From: Arenicola marina
Taxonomy: Eukaryota; Annelida; Polychaeta; Arenicolidae
DNA length: 64,000 nt
Direction: 5' to 3'
NCBI GenBank assembly: GCA_964019135.1
Contig: OZ025256.1
Location: 37,482,035 to 37,546,034 of the forward strand
Shown: piece by piece, positions 1 through 12,540 of the stretch
Numbering within the stretch: position 1 is the first letter of the stretch
Layout: each line of letters opens with the position of its first letter
Notes under the pieces: model-generated
What the model was told of the DNA's origin: nothing
Database searches by the model: none
Seen by the model: only the letters and a program-made list of their open reading frames with translations
Made by a program: the position numbers and the translations under genes

Positions 1-1336
1 CGCCGACCCAGTCACCCCCACAGCCAACTAGGGTCACGGGACCGACACATATACCAACCTGCGGGGACAAGCGGCACCGGATTACCATAGACTAATTATT
101 ATATATTACACAACGCCGATATTCCCGAGTCGCTGCCAGGGCAGTATAGAGCCTATCCGCGGGTGATATCAGCGGAAGTCTGCCTCAGGGAAGGGTGGGG
201 TGGAGGGGGTCATCGGACCCCTGGGGCCGACGGCCGCCACCCCACAGTGAGGCGGTGTAGGGGGGCGCAGGTACCAGGCCGGCTGTGCCTGGGGTAGACG
301 GCGATACCTCGCCAGTCTAACAGCAGCAAAAGGGTCTTCAGTGGGCGGTAACCACCAGGTAGGTGCTGAACCTGGTGCACTGTTTACAACCTAAGTGGCC
401 AGCACAACTCGGCCATTGTATAACTGTTGTATAACGATCAGTAAGATGTTGGTCTGTGGCCATGTTATGATGTTAAAATTAACAATAGCCTACGCGTGAC
501 TTGCTTAAGCCATCATGGAGAGGTCCGTCTAGTCGTTAAGGTGCTCATCCCTCGCCGGTGGGTAACGGGGTGTAAGAACGCAACACGTCCGACTGCCCAA
601 AACGGGCCAGGATCAGGACTTTTACACCTATAACATAATGTACAGTTAGACGCCGATTTTTGTCCAAGCACAACACGGTCATGAAAGAATAAATATATCC
701 CCCGATTTTGTTGCATACCCTCCCAATCTCGCAATAAATATTGTTTTAATGGCTAGATCTAGGTCCGGAGGGTGTGACAAGTTCCATAACGAGCAAAGAG
801 GCCTAGTCTATAGAGTACTGCTAACGCTTTTTCCGTGCCTTGTTACGCACCGTTTCCATACTAAAGCTCACACGTCCGCCCCCCCCCCCCACCCCTCCCC
901 AGTTTCTCATGAAACCTCAATGTTATTCGTATATCGCTAACTGAGAGCTACAAAACGGGCGTATCGCGGTTTCATATCGGCAGACTGTGTAGGATCGCCA
1001 AATGTCAAATATAACTGTTAGTTTGTTCTTAGTAATGTAGGACGTTTTGGGCAGTCAGACGTTTTGGGCCCTAACAGACGGGGTTGTCCCATAGAACACA
1101 TTGTATGACGGGCTGGGGCTGGGGCTGGAGAGCGACTACCACGGTGCCTGTGTATGAGTTTATTGCAGAAAACGGCCAGCGGCCAAAGTGCATACATGGT
1201 GATATTCTGTTGTGTGTGCTCATTGTGCGTGGGCTATAGGACAAATATACACAATTGAGTTTCCCTAAATGTAAACATATTATAAACAAAAGCAGCCAGT
1301 TGACAGATTAAAACTTCATCTCTCGTCGACAGAATT
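1..1336. other. No gene recognised
   Basis: No exon with splice sites, no RNA gene and no family-like translation was seen. Short open frames on both strands do not resemble proteins. A homopolymeric C run near 875-890 is the only simple-sequence feature. Confidence 0.5.
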
Positions 1337-1618
1337 CTAACAAAGGAAAAAACTTAAATCACACGCTCTAACAGTTTGTAGATTTAAAGGTAAATACTTT
1401 GAACGCAAAACAGAATAATGATGGCATTGTAACAGGACATGTTTTTCGTTTTCTACAACCCCTAAATTACAATGAGTACAGATCCTAGCGTCATATGGTA
1501 TGCTGTTGTGCCGGCCTGTCTCAACAAGTAGCGAATGGCTAGAGCAACGGAAGCGTGCAAGTGCGACTTTATGGCGTCTCATGTTAACCGACATTAGATA
1601 CCGCTCAGGTTCTAACAT
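1337..1618 (-). mobile_element. LINE ORF2 C-terminal fragment with Cys-His motif
   Basis: A 93-codon open frame resembles the C-terminal tail of non-LTR retrotransposon ORF2 proteins, downstream of the reverse transcriptase. A block of the form 'LARFRCSSHSLLVETGR' followed by a D-R-x-C turn leads into a C-x2-C-x9-H-x4-C zinc-binding motif (CTHC...H...C) and then a tyrosine/arginine-rich end. In known families this tail follows the RT domain and is thought to bind nucleic acid. No RT or endonuclease sequence is seen upstream on the minus strand, so this is a 5'-truncated, dead copy, the usual fate of LINE insertions. The clade cannot be assigned from this piece alone. Confidence 0.6.
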
Positions 1619-2104
1619 TGTCTTAAACTGGCAGCTTTTGATCTAAGCTCAGGTGGTAGCACACCAAGTCTTCGATACTGTTCGGCATGTGAGTCTGTGA
1701 GTCTGGGGGAATGTGTCACATGTCAGTGATCTCAGTGTCCCGGTAACATCGATCCAGGTCAGCCTGTGTGTGCATGAAGGTGGCCTTAAACAGCGGGCGG
1801 GAGACTGGCGCTGTTGCCTCTGTACAGGTTGCTTTGTTCCTGTTTTATATTGAACACTGACATAATTAATGGATGAAGTAGGGCACAGACCTCCTGGGCT
1901 AGTGAGCGCTTCGTGAGTTATTCCACCGCGTTGACGCACCGCGTCGTTTGGTCTGACGCTACACGCCATGAAAGCTTACCATGTTAAGCGTTGGTGTCGA
2001 CATTGTCTCCGCTGTTGTCCAGAAAACAAACAGGTAGCTGAATTCAGACAAACAATAGCACTTTGCTGATGCGGATTCGTGGTTATGACGTCATAATCAA
2101 CAAC
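1619..2104. other. No gene recognised
   Basis: No coding or RNA feature is supported here. The sequence directly upstream (minus sense) of the LINE tail shows no recognisable retrotransposon remainder. Confidence 0.4.
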
Positions 2105-2187
2105 AAAAAACGTAGCGCAGTATATACACCACAGATCATTATTTGTGTCCTGGGTTCGAATCCGGGCCCTGGCACCAAACCTACGGC
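2105..2187 (+). repeat. Degenerate tRNA-like segment (possible SINE head)
   Basis: The stretch has a box A-like TAGCGCAGT near 2112 and a box B-like GGTTCGAATCC near 2153-2163, followed by CCTGGCACCA, which mimics a tRNA 3' end. The T-arm would contain a mismatch and the anticodon arm is not clear, so a functional tRNA is unlikely. A tRNA-derived SINE head or tRNA pseudogene fits better. Confidence 0.35.
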
Positions 2188-2477
2188 ATTTTTCATCCTT
2201 TCAACCTTCATATGTTCCATGGCCCAATTTAGCCCTTCTTTACCCCAAAATCGCCTATGGCCCAATTTAGCCACCCTTTACCCCAAAATCGCCTACAACA
2301 CCGATATTTCTATTCTCTCGAGTCGTTCATACTCCACCCATATCGAGGTTCCGGTACAGCATGGGGGGAAGGGAAGAACACTGACCTCGACATCTTTCTA
2401 ACCTCTAAATCTCACTGACCTCCGGGGGTACTTAATAAATTTTCATGGGCGGGGGAGTTCCGCGGTAAAAGCCCCCC

Positions 2478-2573
2478 CCCCTGTTTCACCGCCTCCCCCC
2501 CCACCCCCCCCACCCCTGTTTCACCGCCTCCCCCTCCCCACCCCCCCCCTGTTTCACCGCCCCCCCCCCAACC
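2478..2573. repeat. C-rich tandem repeat with CTGTTTCACCGCC units
   Basis: Three copies of CTGTTTCACCGCC are separated by long C/A tracts. Together with the flank to about 2700 it resembles the sequence at 28580-28760, which shares CCCCGGTCGCA, TATCTTTTT.ATCA and ATTTG.ATAAT blocks. This points to a dispersed poly-C-containing repeat family. Confidence 0.5.
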
Positions 2574-2709
2574 CCGGTCGCATTATAGGGGTATCTTTTT
2601 TATCACAAATGTCTGCTCCCTCAGGCATCAAGGGGTACACGCGGAACCCCCCAACCAAATTTGCATAATAGTGCCCCCCCCCCCTCCGGGCGTGGCAGCC
2701 AGACACCTG

Positions 2710-2800
2710 AAGCTATGTAGGCCAATACACATTTGAACACCATTCTTTACAATCACCCTAAAGCTATCTAGGGCAACACACATTTGAATACAATTCTTCC
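2710..2800. repeat. Two-copy direct repeat, 51-bp unit
   Basis: AAGCTATSTAGG...ACACATTTGAA...ATTCTT occurs at 2710-2760 and again at 2761-2800 with several differences, indicating an older tandem duplication. Confidence 0.6.
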
Positions 2801-3884
2801 ATTTCATGATATCCATCTTTGATATATGGGTAATGCAAAGTGGTCGACTCCTCATATGCCAGCCAACTTCTTGAGCCCCCCCCCCCCCACCTTCCCTCTT
2901 AGATATCTAATGCTAAGCACATGGTTTGTGACACCCTCATCAAGGTCTTGATGATAATTAAGTGGACGTCTGTAACCAATCAAACATGAGCGATGTAGGT
3001 GTGAAGACAACGGTCCCAACGACCCCATCCAGGACAGATCGCTTGAGGCCACCAGGGGACGGGTCCGAGAGGGTGGGGGGGCGGAGAGGGGGGTGCCGCG
3101 GTGGCGGAGAGGGGGAGGGGGTGTTTGGCAGGGTCTTACCCCTCGCAGACCGTTAGCTGGCTAGGTGGCACCACTCTGTGACGGAACGCGCTGACCCCGT
3201 CCCTCAGCAAACAGCCAGGACAGCCCCGCTCTGTCCGCCATAACACACACCCACAGCTTATCATGTTTGCAGATTAGACATTTCTCTCGGTCGCCATTGT
3301 CGGGAAGTATTCGCCGAGTTTGCCGACGCTAGGTGGCGCTGTCCTTCGACCTCTGGCCGTCAGCTTTTCACCAGCGTCTCATGCGCGAATCATAAAAAGC
3401 GGGGTTTACTCGGTTCAAACCCACATATTTGATTTCATTCGCTGGCGCTGACGCAAGTCTCTCACTTGCATGTGAATTAAGGTTAACTGGGTTCGTTCCG
3501 CTTCTGTCTGACCTGCGATTGGAAATCACCCATATCCATCAGGGGTTTTTGTTGATCAGGTCAGCTGCGTGTAAATGTAGTCTCGCAATAGGGGCGATGG
3601 TTTATGGAGCGCTATTTACCGAGGAATACATTATTTGACCTGTTCGTAAAGAAGTACCAAACAAACATTTCGGTGTCACAAAAAGTGTTCAGAAGCGAGT
3701 AACATAAGAAGCTTTGCAAAAAGAGTCTACGAGACTTTCATATATAATAGAAGCTTTACTGCCACCTTGGCTGACAGGTTTCTGAGCTTCGTCCGTCACA
3801 GATTCAAATGACCCTTCACGTCATAGCGAATTTGGTTTCCTAATATGATACACCGAGCGTGACAGTCTTACACAATGGGCAGAT

Positions 3885-4141
3885 CAGTGGCGGATCCAGG
3901 AATTTACGAAAGAGGGGGCATCAATTATTTGATGCTACCCAGGCGCAGATCCTGTAAGAAGCTGTGCGCCCGGAGGGCTGCTGGTGAGGTAGTGCAGAAA
4001 GAACAGTGCGCCCCATGTGCCAACTTCGTCAGAGAAAAGGGGGACATGTGCCTTTTTTTCGCTTAGTTTCCAGCGAAAGTGGGTGGGGGACACGTTTCCC
4101 CTGTCCCCCCCCCCCCCCCCTCCCACCTGGATCCGCCATTG
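3885..4141. mobile_element. 257-bp MITE with CAGTGGCGGATCCAGG termini
   Basis: The left end CAGTGGCGGATCCAGG (3885-3900) is matched by its reverse complement at 4126-4141 with one difference. The direct repeat CAGAT flanks both ends (3880-3884 and 4142-4146). No transposase is encoded. The CAG...-type terminal inverted repeat (TIR) recalls non-autonomous hAT-like elements, but those normally make 8-bp target duplications, so the superfamily is left open. The interior includes a long C run near 4104-4120. Confidence 0.7.
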
Positions 4142-4146
4142 CAGAT

Positions 4147-5278
4147 TGATTATAAGTTGGTTTCTTCCAGTGTAATATGTTTAATAATTGTGTGTAGAGT
4201 CTAAGACAAGTGTTCAGTGTAGTCTGTTGCACCTGTTGTTAGTAGTGGTTCAGACGAGCACAATCCTCCGCACATCACCGCCATACATGCCAACGGCCAA
4301 CGGTAGAGGGAGCTGCCAACCATCGCTCTTTGGTTACTGCGTCAAGCGGCATTTTATGATCTCTTCTGTGATTTTTTTCTGGAACATAACGACCAATCCA
4401 CACCCATTAACAACCCCCCCCCCCCTCCTCCCCTCACCCTTCAAAACATCCCTGTGCCCCTTGTCGGTGGTATCGACACGTCGGCCCCACTGCGATACCC
4501 TCTCACAGGACGCAATACAGGAGGTCAACCTGTCCCCCTGTACCGTTATCGATCACCCTGAGGACCCCCTCCCCGTACCCCCTCCACAATGGTGGCACTA
4601 TTGGTCCAACTGGAGTTTTGAACGCCGTGAAAACACGAGAAGTAAATACCAGGTGATGAGAGTTGGATGACAAGGACACAGCCAAGGTCACACTCTTCAT
4701 ACGGGGAACAATGTCACGTGTGTCAACACACGGGCGGACGCGACCGCTAGATGGCGCATCTGGTCCCCCCCCCACCCCCACTTCCATGTGGACCCTTTCA
4801 CACGTGCGCGGTGACCTTGACAATGTCACGGTCATTAGCGGTGTTTTCACGCTTTTATGCTTTCAACATGGCTACAAACAACCGTTTTCACCAATGAAGA
4901 TGATTTAAAGGGAACCTGTAATTAAGAGTCTTGATTCTGTCACACGACGCCAGCAAGCTTGGTTGAAGCAGACAGCGTAGCAGGATGGTGACAAGGACAG
5001 GGAAGTGCCAGAATCTGTGACGTCAGACTAGGGTCAATCCAGGGGGAGCTGGGGGGGGGGTGGGGCTGGGCGGGATGTCGACACTGACCTGCCCATCGTG
5101 TCTTATCGCGGCACGAGGACAGAGTAGCGCAAGAAAGTGACCTCGCCACGGGATTCCTCGACCCTCAATCATCGCTTGGCCCCTTTATCGCCCAGGACGT
5201 GTCTCAGTCCCCCATAAATGTCAAATAACTGGAGCTTCTGACGTCATAACACACTGACCCGGACAAACACCTCACCAA
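4147..5278. other. No gene recognised
   Basis: C-rich tracts near 4411-4430 and 4766-4780 and a G run near 5050 are present. No splice-supported exon or protein family was recognised. Confidence 0.4.
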
Positions 5279-6806
5279 GTGGCGCCCCTCGTGGCACGCC
5301 GGGAGCAGTGGCGCCCCTCACGGCACGCCGGGAGCAGTGGCGCCTCTGACGGCACGCCGGGAGCAGTGGCGCCCCTCGTGGCACGCCGGGAGCAGTGGCG
5401 CCCCTCGCGGCATGCCGGGAGCAGTGGCGCCCGTCACGGCACGCCGGGAGCAGTGGCGCCTCTGACGGCACTGCCGGGAGCAGTGGCACCCCTCGCGGCA
5501 AGCCGGGAGCAATGGCGCCCCTCGTGGCACGCCGGGAGCAGTGGCGCCCCTCGCGGCACGCCGGGAGCACCCCTCACGGCACGCCGGGAGCAGTGGCGCC
5601 TCTCACGGCACTGCCGGGAGCAGTGGCGCCCCTCGCGGCAAGCCGGGAGCAATGGCGCCCCTCGTGGCACGCCAGGAGCAGTGGCGCCCCTCGCGGCACG
5701 CCGGCAGCAGTGGCGCCCCTCGCGGCAAGCCGGGAGCAATGGCGCCCGTCGTGGCACGCCAGGAGCACTGGCGCCCCTCGTGGTACGCCAGGAGCAGTGG
5801 CGCCCTTCGCGGCACGCCGGCAGCAGTGGCGCCCCTCGCGGCAAGCCGGGAACAGTGGCGTCTCTCACGGCACGCCAGGAGCAGTGGCGCCCCTCGCGGC
5901 ACGCCCGGAGCAGTGGCGCCCCTCGCGGCACGCCGGGAACAGTGGCGCCTCTCGTGACACGCCAGGAGCAATGGCGCCCCACGCGGCACGCCGGGAGCAG
6001 TGGCGCCCCTCGCGGCACGCCGGGAACAGTGGCGCCCCTCGTGGCACGCCGGCAGCAGTGGCGCCCCTTGCGGCACGCCGGGAGCAGTGGCGCCCCTCGC
6101 GGCACGCCGGGAGCAGTGGCGCCCCTCGCGGCACGCCGGCAGCAGTGGCGCCCCTCGCGGCAAGCCGGGAACAGTGGCGCCTCTCACGGCACGCCAGGAG
6201 CAGTGGCGCCCCTCGCGGCACGCCCGGAGCAGTGGCGCCCCTCGTGGCACGCCGGGAGCAGTGGCGCCCCTCACGGCACGCCGGGAGCAGTGGCGCCCCT
6301 CGCGGCACGCCGGGAACAGTGGCGCCTCTCGTGGCACGCCAGGAGCAGTGGCGCCTCTCACGGCACGCCGGGAGCAGTGGCGCCTCTCACGGCACGCCGG
6401 GAGCAGTGGCGCCTCTCACGGCACGCCGGGAGCAGTGGCGCCTCTTACGGCACGCCGGGAGCAGTGGCGCCTCTCGTGGCACGCCGGGAGCAGGGGCGCC
6501 CCTCGTGGCACGCCGGGAGCAGTGGCGCCCCTCACGGCACGCCGGGAGCAGTGGCGCCCCTCGCGGCACGCCGGGAGCAGTGGCGCCCCTCGTGGCACGC
6601 CGGGAGCAGTGGCGCCCCTCACGGCACGCCGGGAGCAGTGGCGCCCCTCGCGGCACGCCGGGAGCAGTGGCGCCCCTCGCGGCACGCCGGGAGCAGTGGC
6701 ACCCTTCGTGGCACGCCGGGAGCAGTGGCGCCTCCCGTCTCACGCCGAGAGCAGTGGCGCCCCTCGCGGCACGCCGGGAGCAGTGGCGCCTCTCGCGGCA
6801 CTCAGC
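5279..6806. repeat. 29-bp minisatellite, about 52 units
   Basis: The unit reads roughly CGCGGCACGCCGGGAGCAGT followed by GGCGCCCCT. It is GC-rich with many CpGs. Because 29 is not a multiple of three, all frames on both strands stay open for long stretches and give 500-residue arginine/alanine/proline 'proteins' that are artefacts. Variant positions (CTCGTG/CTCACG/CTCGCG, GGGAGC/GGCAGC) recur in blocks, as expected from unequal exchange. No splice or stop signal of a recognisable gene is embedded. Confidence 0.9.
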
Positions 6807-7363
6807 AGAATTCAGTGTCTCAGTCCCTCTTCACACGTGCATGGCACCCTGTCGGCGTCAGAATGTGACACTGTGTCACTGTGTCACATTGTACAGCAAG
6901 GTTCTGTCGTGCCGGGCAAGGAACGCTTCCTTGAACAAAGCGAACGTGCTACACGCGCCGCAGCGTCCCGTAGATAACGAGATATGTGAGTTTTTTGCTT
7001 CGACTCGGGGCCCTTTTTTGCTGACGTCATGGCGGCCGTGACGTGGAGTGTCAATAGCGGGGTGCCCCACAGACGGCATCGGCGTATCACATCCCCGGAT
7101 CAGCTGGCTGGTGTGAGTCCTGCGGTCTAGACAGGGACAAGAGCCCCCTAACTAGGATCTCATAACTCACACCAGGCACGCGCTGGTCTTGGCATTCATG
7201 TCTGTGCGTCCCGCTCAATACAACATCATTATATCACAGTTTACACGTACCGACGACAACATAAAGAATATTCAAGTAGCTTGTGTACCCAATCATTATA
7301 TTGAGGGCACCAACGCACATATATAAGACGACGTCTCAGTTAAAACCTCTACTAAGTGACTGG
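6807..7363. other. Spacer between two minisatellites
   Basis: Unique sequence with no recognised gene separates the 29-bp and 39-bp arrays. Confidence 0.4.
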
Positions 7364-10300
7364 CCCATCAGTTCCATGACTCCACTATGACACTTTGACG
7401 TCTCCATCAGTTCCATGACTCCACTATGACACTTTGACGTCTCCATCAGTTCCATGACTCCACTATGACACTTTGACGTCTCCATCAGCTCCATGACCCC
7501 GCTATGACACTTTGACGGCTCCATCAGCTCCATGACTCCACTATGACACTTTGACGTCTCCATCTGCTCCATGAGTCCACAATGACACTTTGACGTCTCC
7601 ATCAGCTCCATGACTCCACTATGACACTTTGACGTCTTCATCAGCTCCATGACTCCACGATGAAACTTTGACGTCTTCATCAGCTCCATGACCCCGCTAT
7701 GACACTTTGACGTCTCCATCAGCTCCATGACTCCACTATGACAATTTGACGGCTCTATCAGCTCCATGACTCCACTATGACACTTTGACGTCCCCATCAG
7801 CTCCATGACTCCACTATGACACGTTGACGTCCCCATCAGCTCCATGACTCCCCAATGACACGTTGACGTCTCCATCAGCTCCATGACTCCACTATGACAC
7901 TTTGACGTCTCCATCTGCTCCATGATTCCACTATGACACTTTGACGTCTTCATCAGCTCCATGACCCCGCTATGACACTTTGACGTCTCCATCAGCTCCA
8001 TGACTCCACTATGACAATTTGACGGCTCTATCAGCTCCATGACTCCACTATGACACTTTGACGGCTCCATCAGCTCCATGACTCCACTATGACACTTTGA
8101 CGTCTCCATCAGCTCCATGACTCCATAATGACACTTTGACGTCTCCATCAGCTCCATGACTCCACTATGACACTTTGACGTCTCCATCAGCTCCATGACT
8201 CCACTATGACACTTTGACGTCTCCATCTGCTCCATGACTCCACTATGACACTTTGACGTCTCCATCAGCTCCATGACTCCACAATGACACTTTGACGTCT
8301 CCATCAGCTCCATGACTCCACAATGACACTTTGACGTCTCCGTCAGCTCCATGACTCCACTATGACACTTTGACAGCTCCATCAGCTCCATGACTCCACA
8401 ATGACACTTTGACGTCTCCATCAGCTCCATGACTCCACTATGATACTTTGACGTCTCCATCACCTCCATGACTCCACTATGACACTTTGACGTCTCCATC
8501 TGCTCCATGACTCCACAATGACACTTTGACGTCTCCATCAGCTCCATGACTCCACTATGACACGTTGACGTCTCCATCAGCTCCATGACTCCACTATGAC
8601 ACTTTGACGTCTCCATCAGCTCCATGACTCCACTATGACACTTTGACGTCTCCATCAGCTCCATGACTCCACTATGACACTTTGACGTCTCCATCAGCTC
8701 CATGACTCCACTATGACACTTTGACGTCTCCATCAGTTCCATGACTCCACTATGACAATTTGACGGCTCCATCAGCTCCATGACTCCACTATGACACTTT
8801 GACGTCCCCATCAGCTCCATGACTCCACTATGACACTTTGACGTCCACATCAGCTCCATGACTCCACAATGACACTTTGACGTCTCCATCAGCTCCATGA
8901 CTCCACAAAACACTTGGACGTCTCCATCAGCCTTATGACTCCACTATGACACTTTGACGTCTCCATCAGCTCCATGACTCCACAATGACACTTTGACGTC
9001 TCCATCAGCTCCATGACTCCACAATGACACTTTGACGTCTCCGTCAGCTCCATGACTCCACTATGACACTTTGACAGCTCCATCAGCTCCATGACTCCAC
9101 TATGACACTTTGACGTCTCCATCAGCTCCATGACTCCACTTTGACAATTTGACGGCTCCATCAGCTCCATGACTCCACTATGACACTTTGACGTCCCCAT
9201 CAGCTCCATGACTCCACTATGACACTTTGACGTCCACATCAGCTCCATGACTCCAAAATGACACTTTGACGTCTCCATCAGCTCCATGACTCCACAAAAC
9301 ACTTGGACGTCTCCATCAGCCCCATGACTCCACTATGACACTTTGACGTCTCCATCAGCTCCATGACCCCACTATGACACTTTGACGTCTCCATCAGCTC
9401 CATGACACCACAATGACACTTTGACGTCTCCATCAGCTCCATGACTCCACAATGACACTTTGACGTCTCCATCAGCTCAATGACTCCACAATGACACTTT
9501 GACGTCTCCATCTGCTCCATGACTCCACTATGACACTTTGACGTCTCCATCATCTCCATGACTCCACTATGACACTTTGACGTCTCCATCAGCTCCATGA
9601 CTCCACTATGACACTTTGACGTCTCCATCAGCTCTATGACTCCACTATGACAATTTGACGGCTCCATCAGCTCCATGACTCCACTATGACACATTGGCGT
9701 CTCCATCAGCTCCATGACTCCACGATGAAACTTTGACGTCTCCATCAGCTCCATGACTCCATTATGACACTTTGACGTCTCCATCAGCTCCATGTCTCCA
9801 GTATGACAATTTGACGGCTCCATCAGCTTCATGACTCCACTATGACACTTTGACGTCCCCATCAGCTCCATGACTTCACTATGACACTTTGACGTCTCCA
9901 TCAGCTCCATGACTCCACAATGACACTTTGACGTCTCCATCAGCTCCATGACTGCACTATGACACTTTGACAGCTCCATCAGCTCCATGACTCCACTATG
10001 ACACTTTGACCTCTCCATCAGCTCCATGACTCCACTATGACACTTTGACGTCTCCATCAGCTCCATGACTCCACTTTGACACTTTGACGTCTCCATCAGC
10101 TCCATGACTCCACTATGACACTTTGACGTCTCCATCAGCTCCATGACTCCACTATGACACTTTGACGGCTCCATCAGCTCCATGACTCCACTATGACACT
10201 TTGACGTCCCCATCAGCTCCATGACTCCACAATGACACTTTGACGTCTCCATCAGCTCCATGACTTCACTATGACACTTTGACGTCTCCATCAGCTCCAT

Positions 10301-11257
10301 GACTCCACTATGACACTTTGACGGCTCCATCCGCTCCATGACTCCACTATGACACTTTGACGTCTCCATCAGCTCCATGACTCCATAATGACACTTTGAC
10401 GTCTCCATCAGCTCCATGACTCCACAATGACAATTTGACGGCTCCATCAGCTCCATGACTCCACTATGACACTTTGACGGCTCCATCAGCTCCATGACTC
10501 CACAATGACACTTTGACGTCTCCATCAGCTCCATGACTCCACTATGACACTTTGACAGCTCCATCAGCTCCATGACTCCACAATGACACTTTGACGTCTC
10601 CATCAGCTCCATGACACCACTATGACACTTTGACGTCTCCATCAGCTCCATGACTCCACTATGACACTTTGACATCTCCATCTGCTCCATGACTCCACTC
10701 GTCTTCATCAGCTCCATGACTCCACTATGACACTTTGACGTCTCCATCAGCTCCATGACTCCACTATGACACTTTGACGTCTCCATCAGCTCCATGACTC
10801 CACTATGACACTTTGACGTCTCCATCAGCTCCATGACTCCACTATGACACTTTGACGTCTCCATCAGCTCCATGACTCCACTATGACACTTTGACGTCTC
10901 CATCAGCTCCATGACTCCACTATGACACTTTGACGTCTCCATCAGCTCCATGACTCCACTATGACACTTTGACGTCTCCATCAGCTCCATGACTCCACTA
11001 TGACAATTTGACGGCTCCATCAGCTCCATGACTCCCCAATGACACATTGGCGTCTCCATCAGCTCCATGACTCCACGATGAAACTTTGACGTCTCCATCA
11101 GCTCCATGACTCCACTATGACAATTTGACGTCTCCATCAGCTCCATGACTCCACTATGACCCTTTGACGTCTCCATCAGCTCCATGACTCCACTATGACA
11201 CTTTGACGTCTCCATCTGCTCCATGACTCCACTATGACACTTTGACGTCCACATCAG
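7364..11257 (-). repeat. 39-bp minisatellite, about 100 units, open in one frame
   Basis: The plus-strand unit is CAGCTCCATGACTCCACTAT followed by GACACTTTGACGTCTCCAT. The 39-bp unit equals 13 codons, so the minus strand stays open as a MELMETSKCHSGV repeat. Frames run 11359-9278, 9302-8889 and 8913-7336, broken by small indels near 8910 and 9295. Each unit carries a TGACGT (CRE half-site-like) motif. No splice sites, domain or non-repeat coding sequence was found, so I treat it as a non-coding satellite. A repetitive protein cannot be fully excluded. Confidence 0.85.
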
Positions 11258-11619
11258 GTTTTGACTTCGAGCCCCCGTACCTATTGACCTTTGACACAAT
11301 GAAAGTTTGCCCATCAGAACAAAATTATGTCGAAAATCCAAAGGGCCGGTTGAGGCCAAGTGAGATCGATTATTTCAAACGCGAACAGTAACACAGGTAG
11401 GTCTAAACCATTATGGAAACCATTGCCCCCCCCCCCCCACCCCACACACACAGGCCCGTGACCACGTGCTCTGGCTCGTCGGTCAGCGAGATGGCGTGTC
11501 CCGCGACCAGCACGACGCAAGCACTCGGGGCCAAGGGTCAGACAGAATCTCGCTAAACCGTCGCGGCTGCCAAATTATACCAAGCGGCGTGCATAGTGAG
11601 ACACAACATTAACCAGACC
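11258..11619. other. No gene recognised
   Basis: Unique sequence with a C run near 11426 flanks the 39-bp array. Nothing was recognised. Confidence 0.4.
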
Positions 11620-11935
11620 ATGTTAAAGGTACTTATCGAGCTAGTTCCCACCAGATCTACAGAGGTCAAAAAGCAGTCCTTCAATCATCCAGAATTTCTT
11701 TTGTCTATATTCCACGCATACCAGACTGCCAAATGGAGTTTCTTGGCCTTGCCCGTGATATCAATTGACCACAGTTTAAACTTAATGGTTAATGGTAAAC
11801 GTCATCAGACACGTTTGCCAAAAAAAGTTCTGAATTTATAGAATGAAACAATCGAGTTTTCTGCAAATTGTGATACATATGTCGCCTGGGCTTAGATTTG
11901 GCTGAAATATCTCGACAAGCAGCTTTAAGATGAAT
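11620..11935 (+). repeat. Dispersed repeat copy A (partner at 29895-30250)
   Basis: It shares ordered blocks with 29895-30250 in the same orientation: an AGATCTA-rich start, a CAGTCCTTCAATCATCCA-like block, TTTCTTTTG/ACAGTCTA, and an end with CTGAATTTATAGAAT and TTTTCTGCAAATTGTGATA, then CTCGACAAGCAG. No TIRs or coding capacity were seen, so the class is unknown. Confidence 0.6.
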
Positions 11936-11989
11936 TGAGTGTGACGAAGGGCGGGGGATGGCTAGTGGCTCACACGTGTCATAGTAGGA

Positions 11990-12095
11990 TATACATATGA
12001 GTAGATATATGTGAGATTATATTTAGATGAGCAGATATATGTGATATATATATATGTATCATATATGATTATTACCATCTTTATATATATATAAA
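11990..12095. repeat. AT dinucleotide-rich microsatellite
   Basis: TATATG/ATATAT runs (for example 12035-12060 and 12081-12095) form an imperfect AT microsatellite. Confidence 0.7.
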
Positions 12096-12540
12096 AAAAT
12101 TGGGGGTGGGGGTGAAGTGATTGACCCGGTCTAAACATATGAGAGGGTTACGCTGGCGGCGGATCATGTCATATACCGTGTCGGAGTAAAGCTTCCGTCC
12201 GCGACATGAGGCGACACCTGGCGTGTGGAGTTCATTAGCTGGGGGCTGTCTTGGTGTCAGGACTGGCCTGGATGTCCAAAGGAGCCACGGCCAGCCGCTC
12301 GAGGGGGGCACTTGAGCACGCGGCAATAGTCTGGTGACACCCCACAAGAGGTTGTCAGCGAGCTCTGACGTGGGTCTGCCTGGAGCCAGGAGGTTCATGG
12401 GCCTGAAGGGTCATACCACAGACAGGGGGTGACATGAGGGTCGAGACTGATCCTCGTGCGTCTGTCCTCTGCCTTCTGTGTGATTGACATATTGGGAGGG
12501 GGGAGAGGGGGCGGTGGCGGAGTTAACATACAAGCAGGGG
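12096..12540. other. No gene recognised
   Basis: Unique sequence lies between the AT tract and the C-rich array. No exon is supported. Confidence 0.4.

Noticed and set aside
5279-7041. Open frames up to 548 codons on both strands over the 29-bp array
   Set aside because: A 29-bp stop-free unit keeps all frames open. There is no non-repeat coding sequence, domain or splice site.
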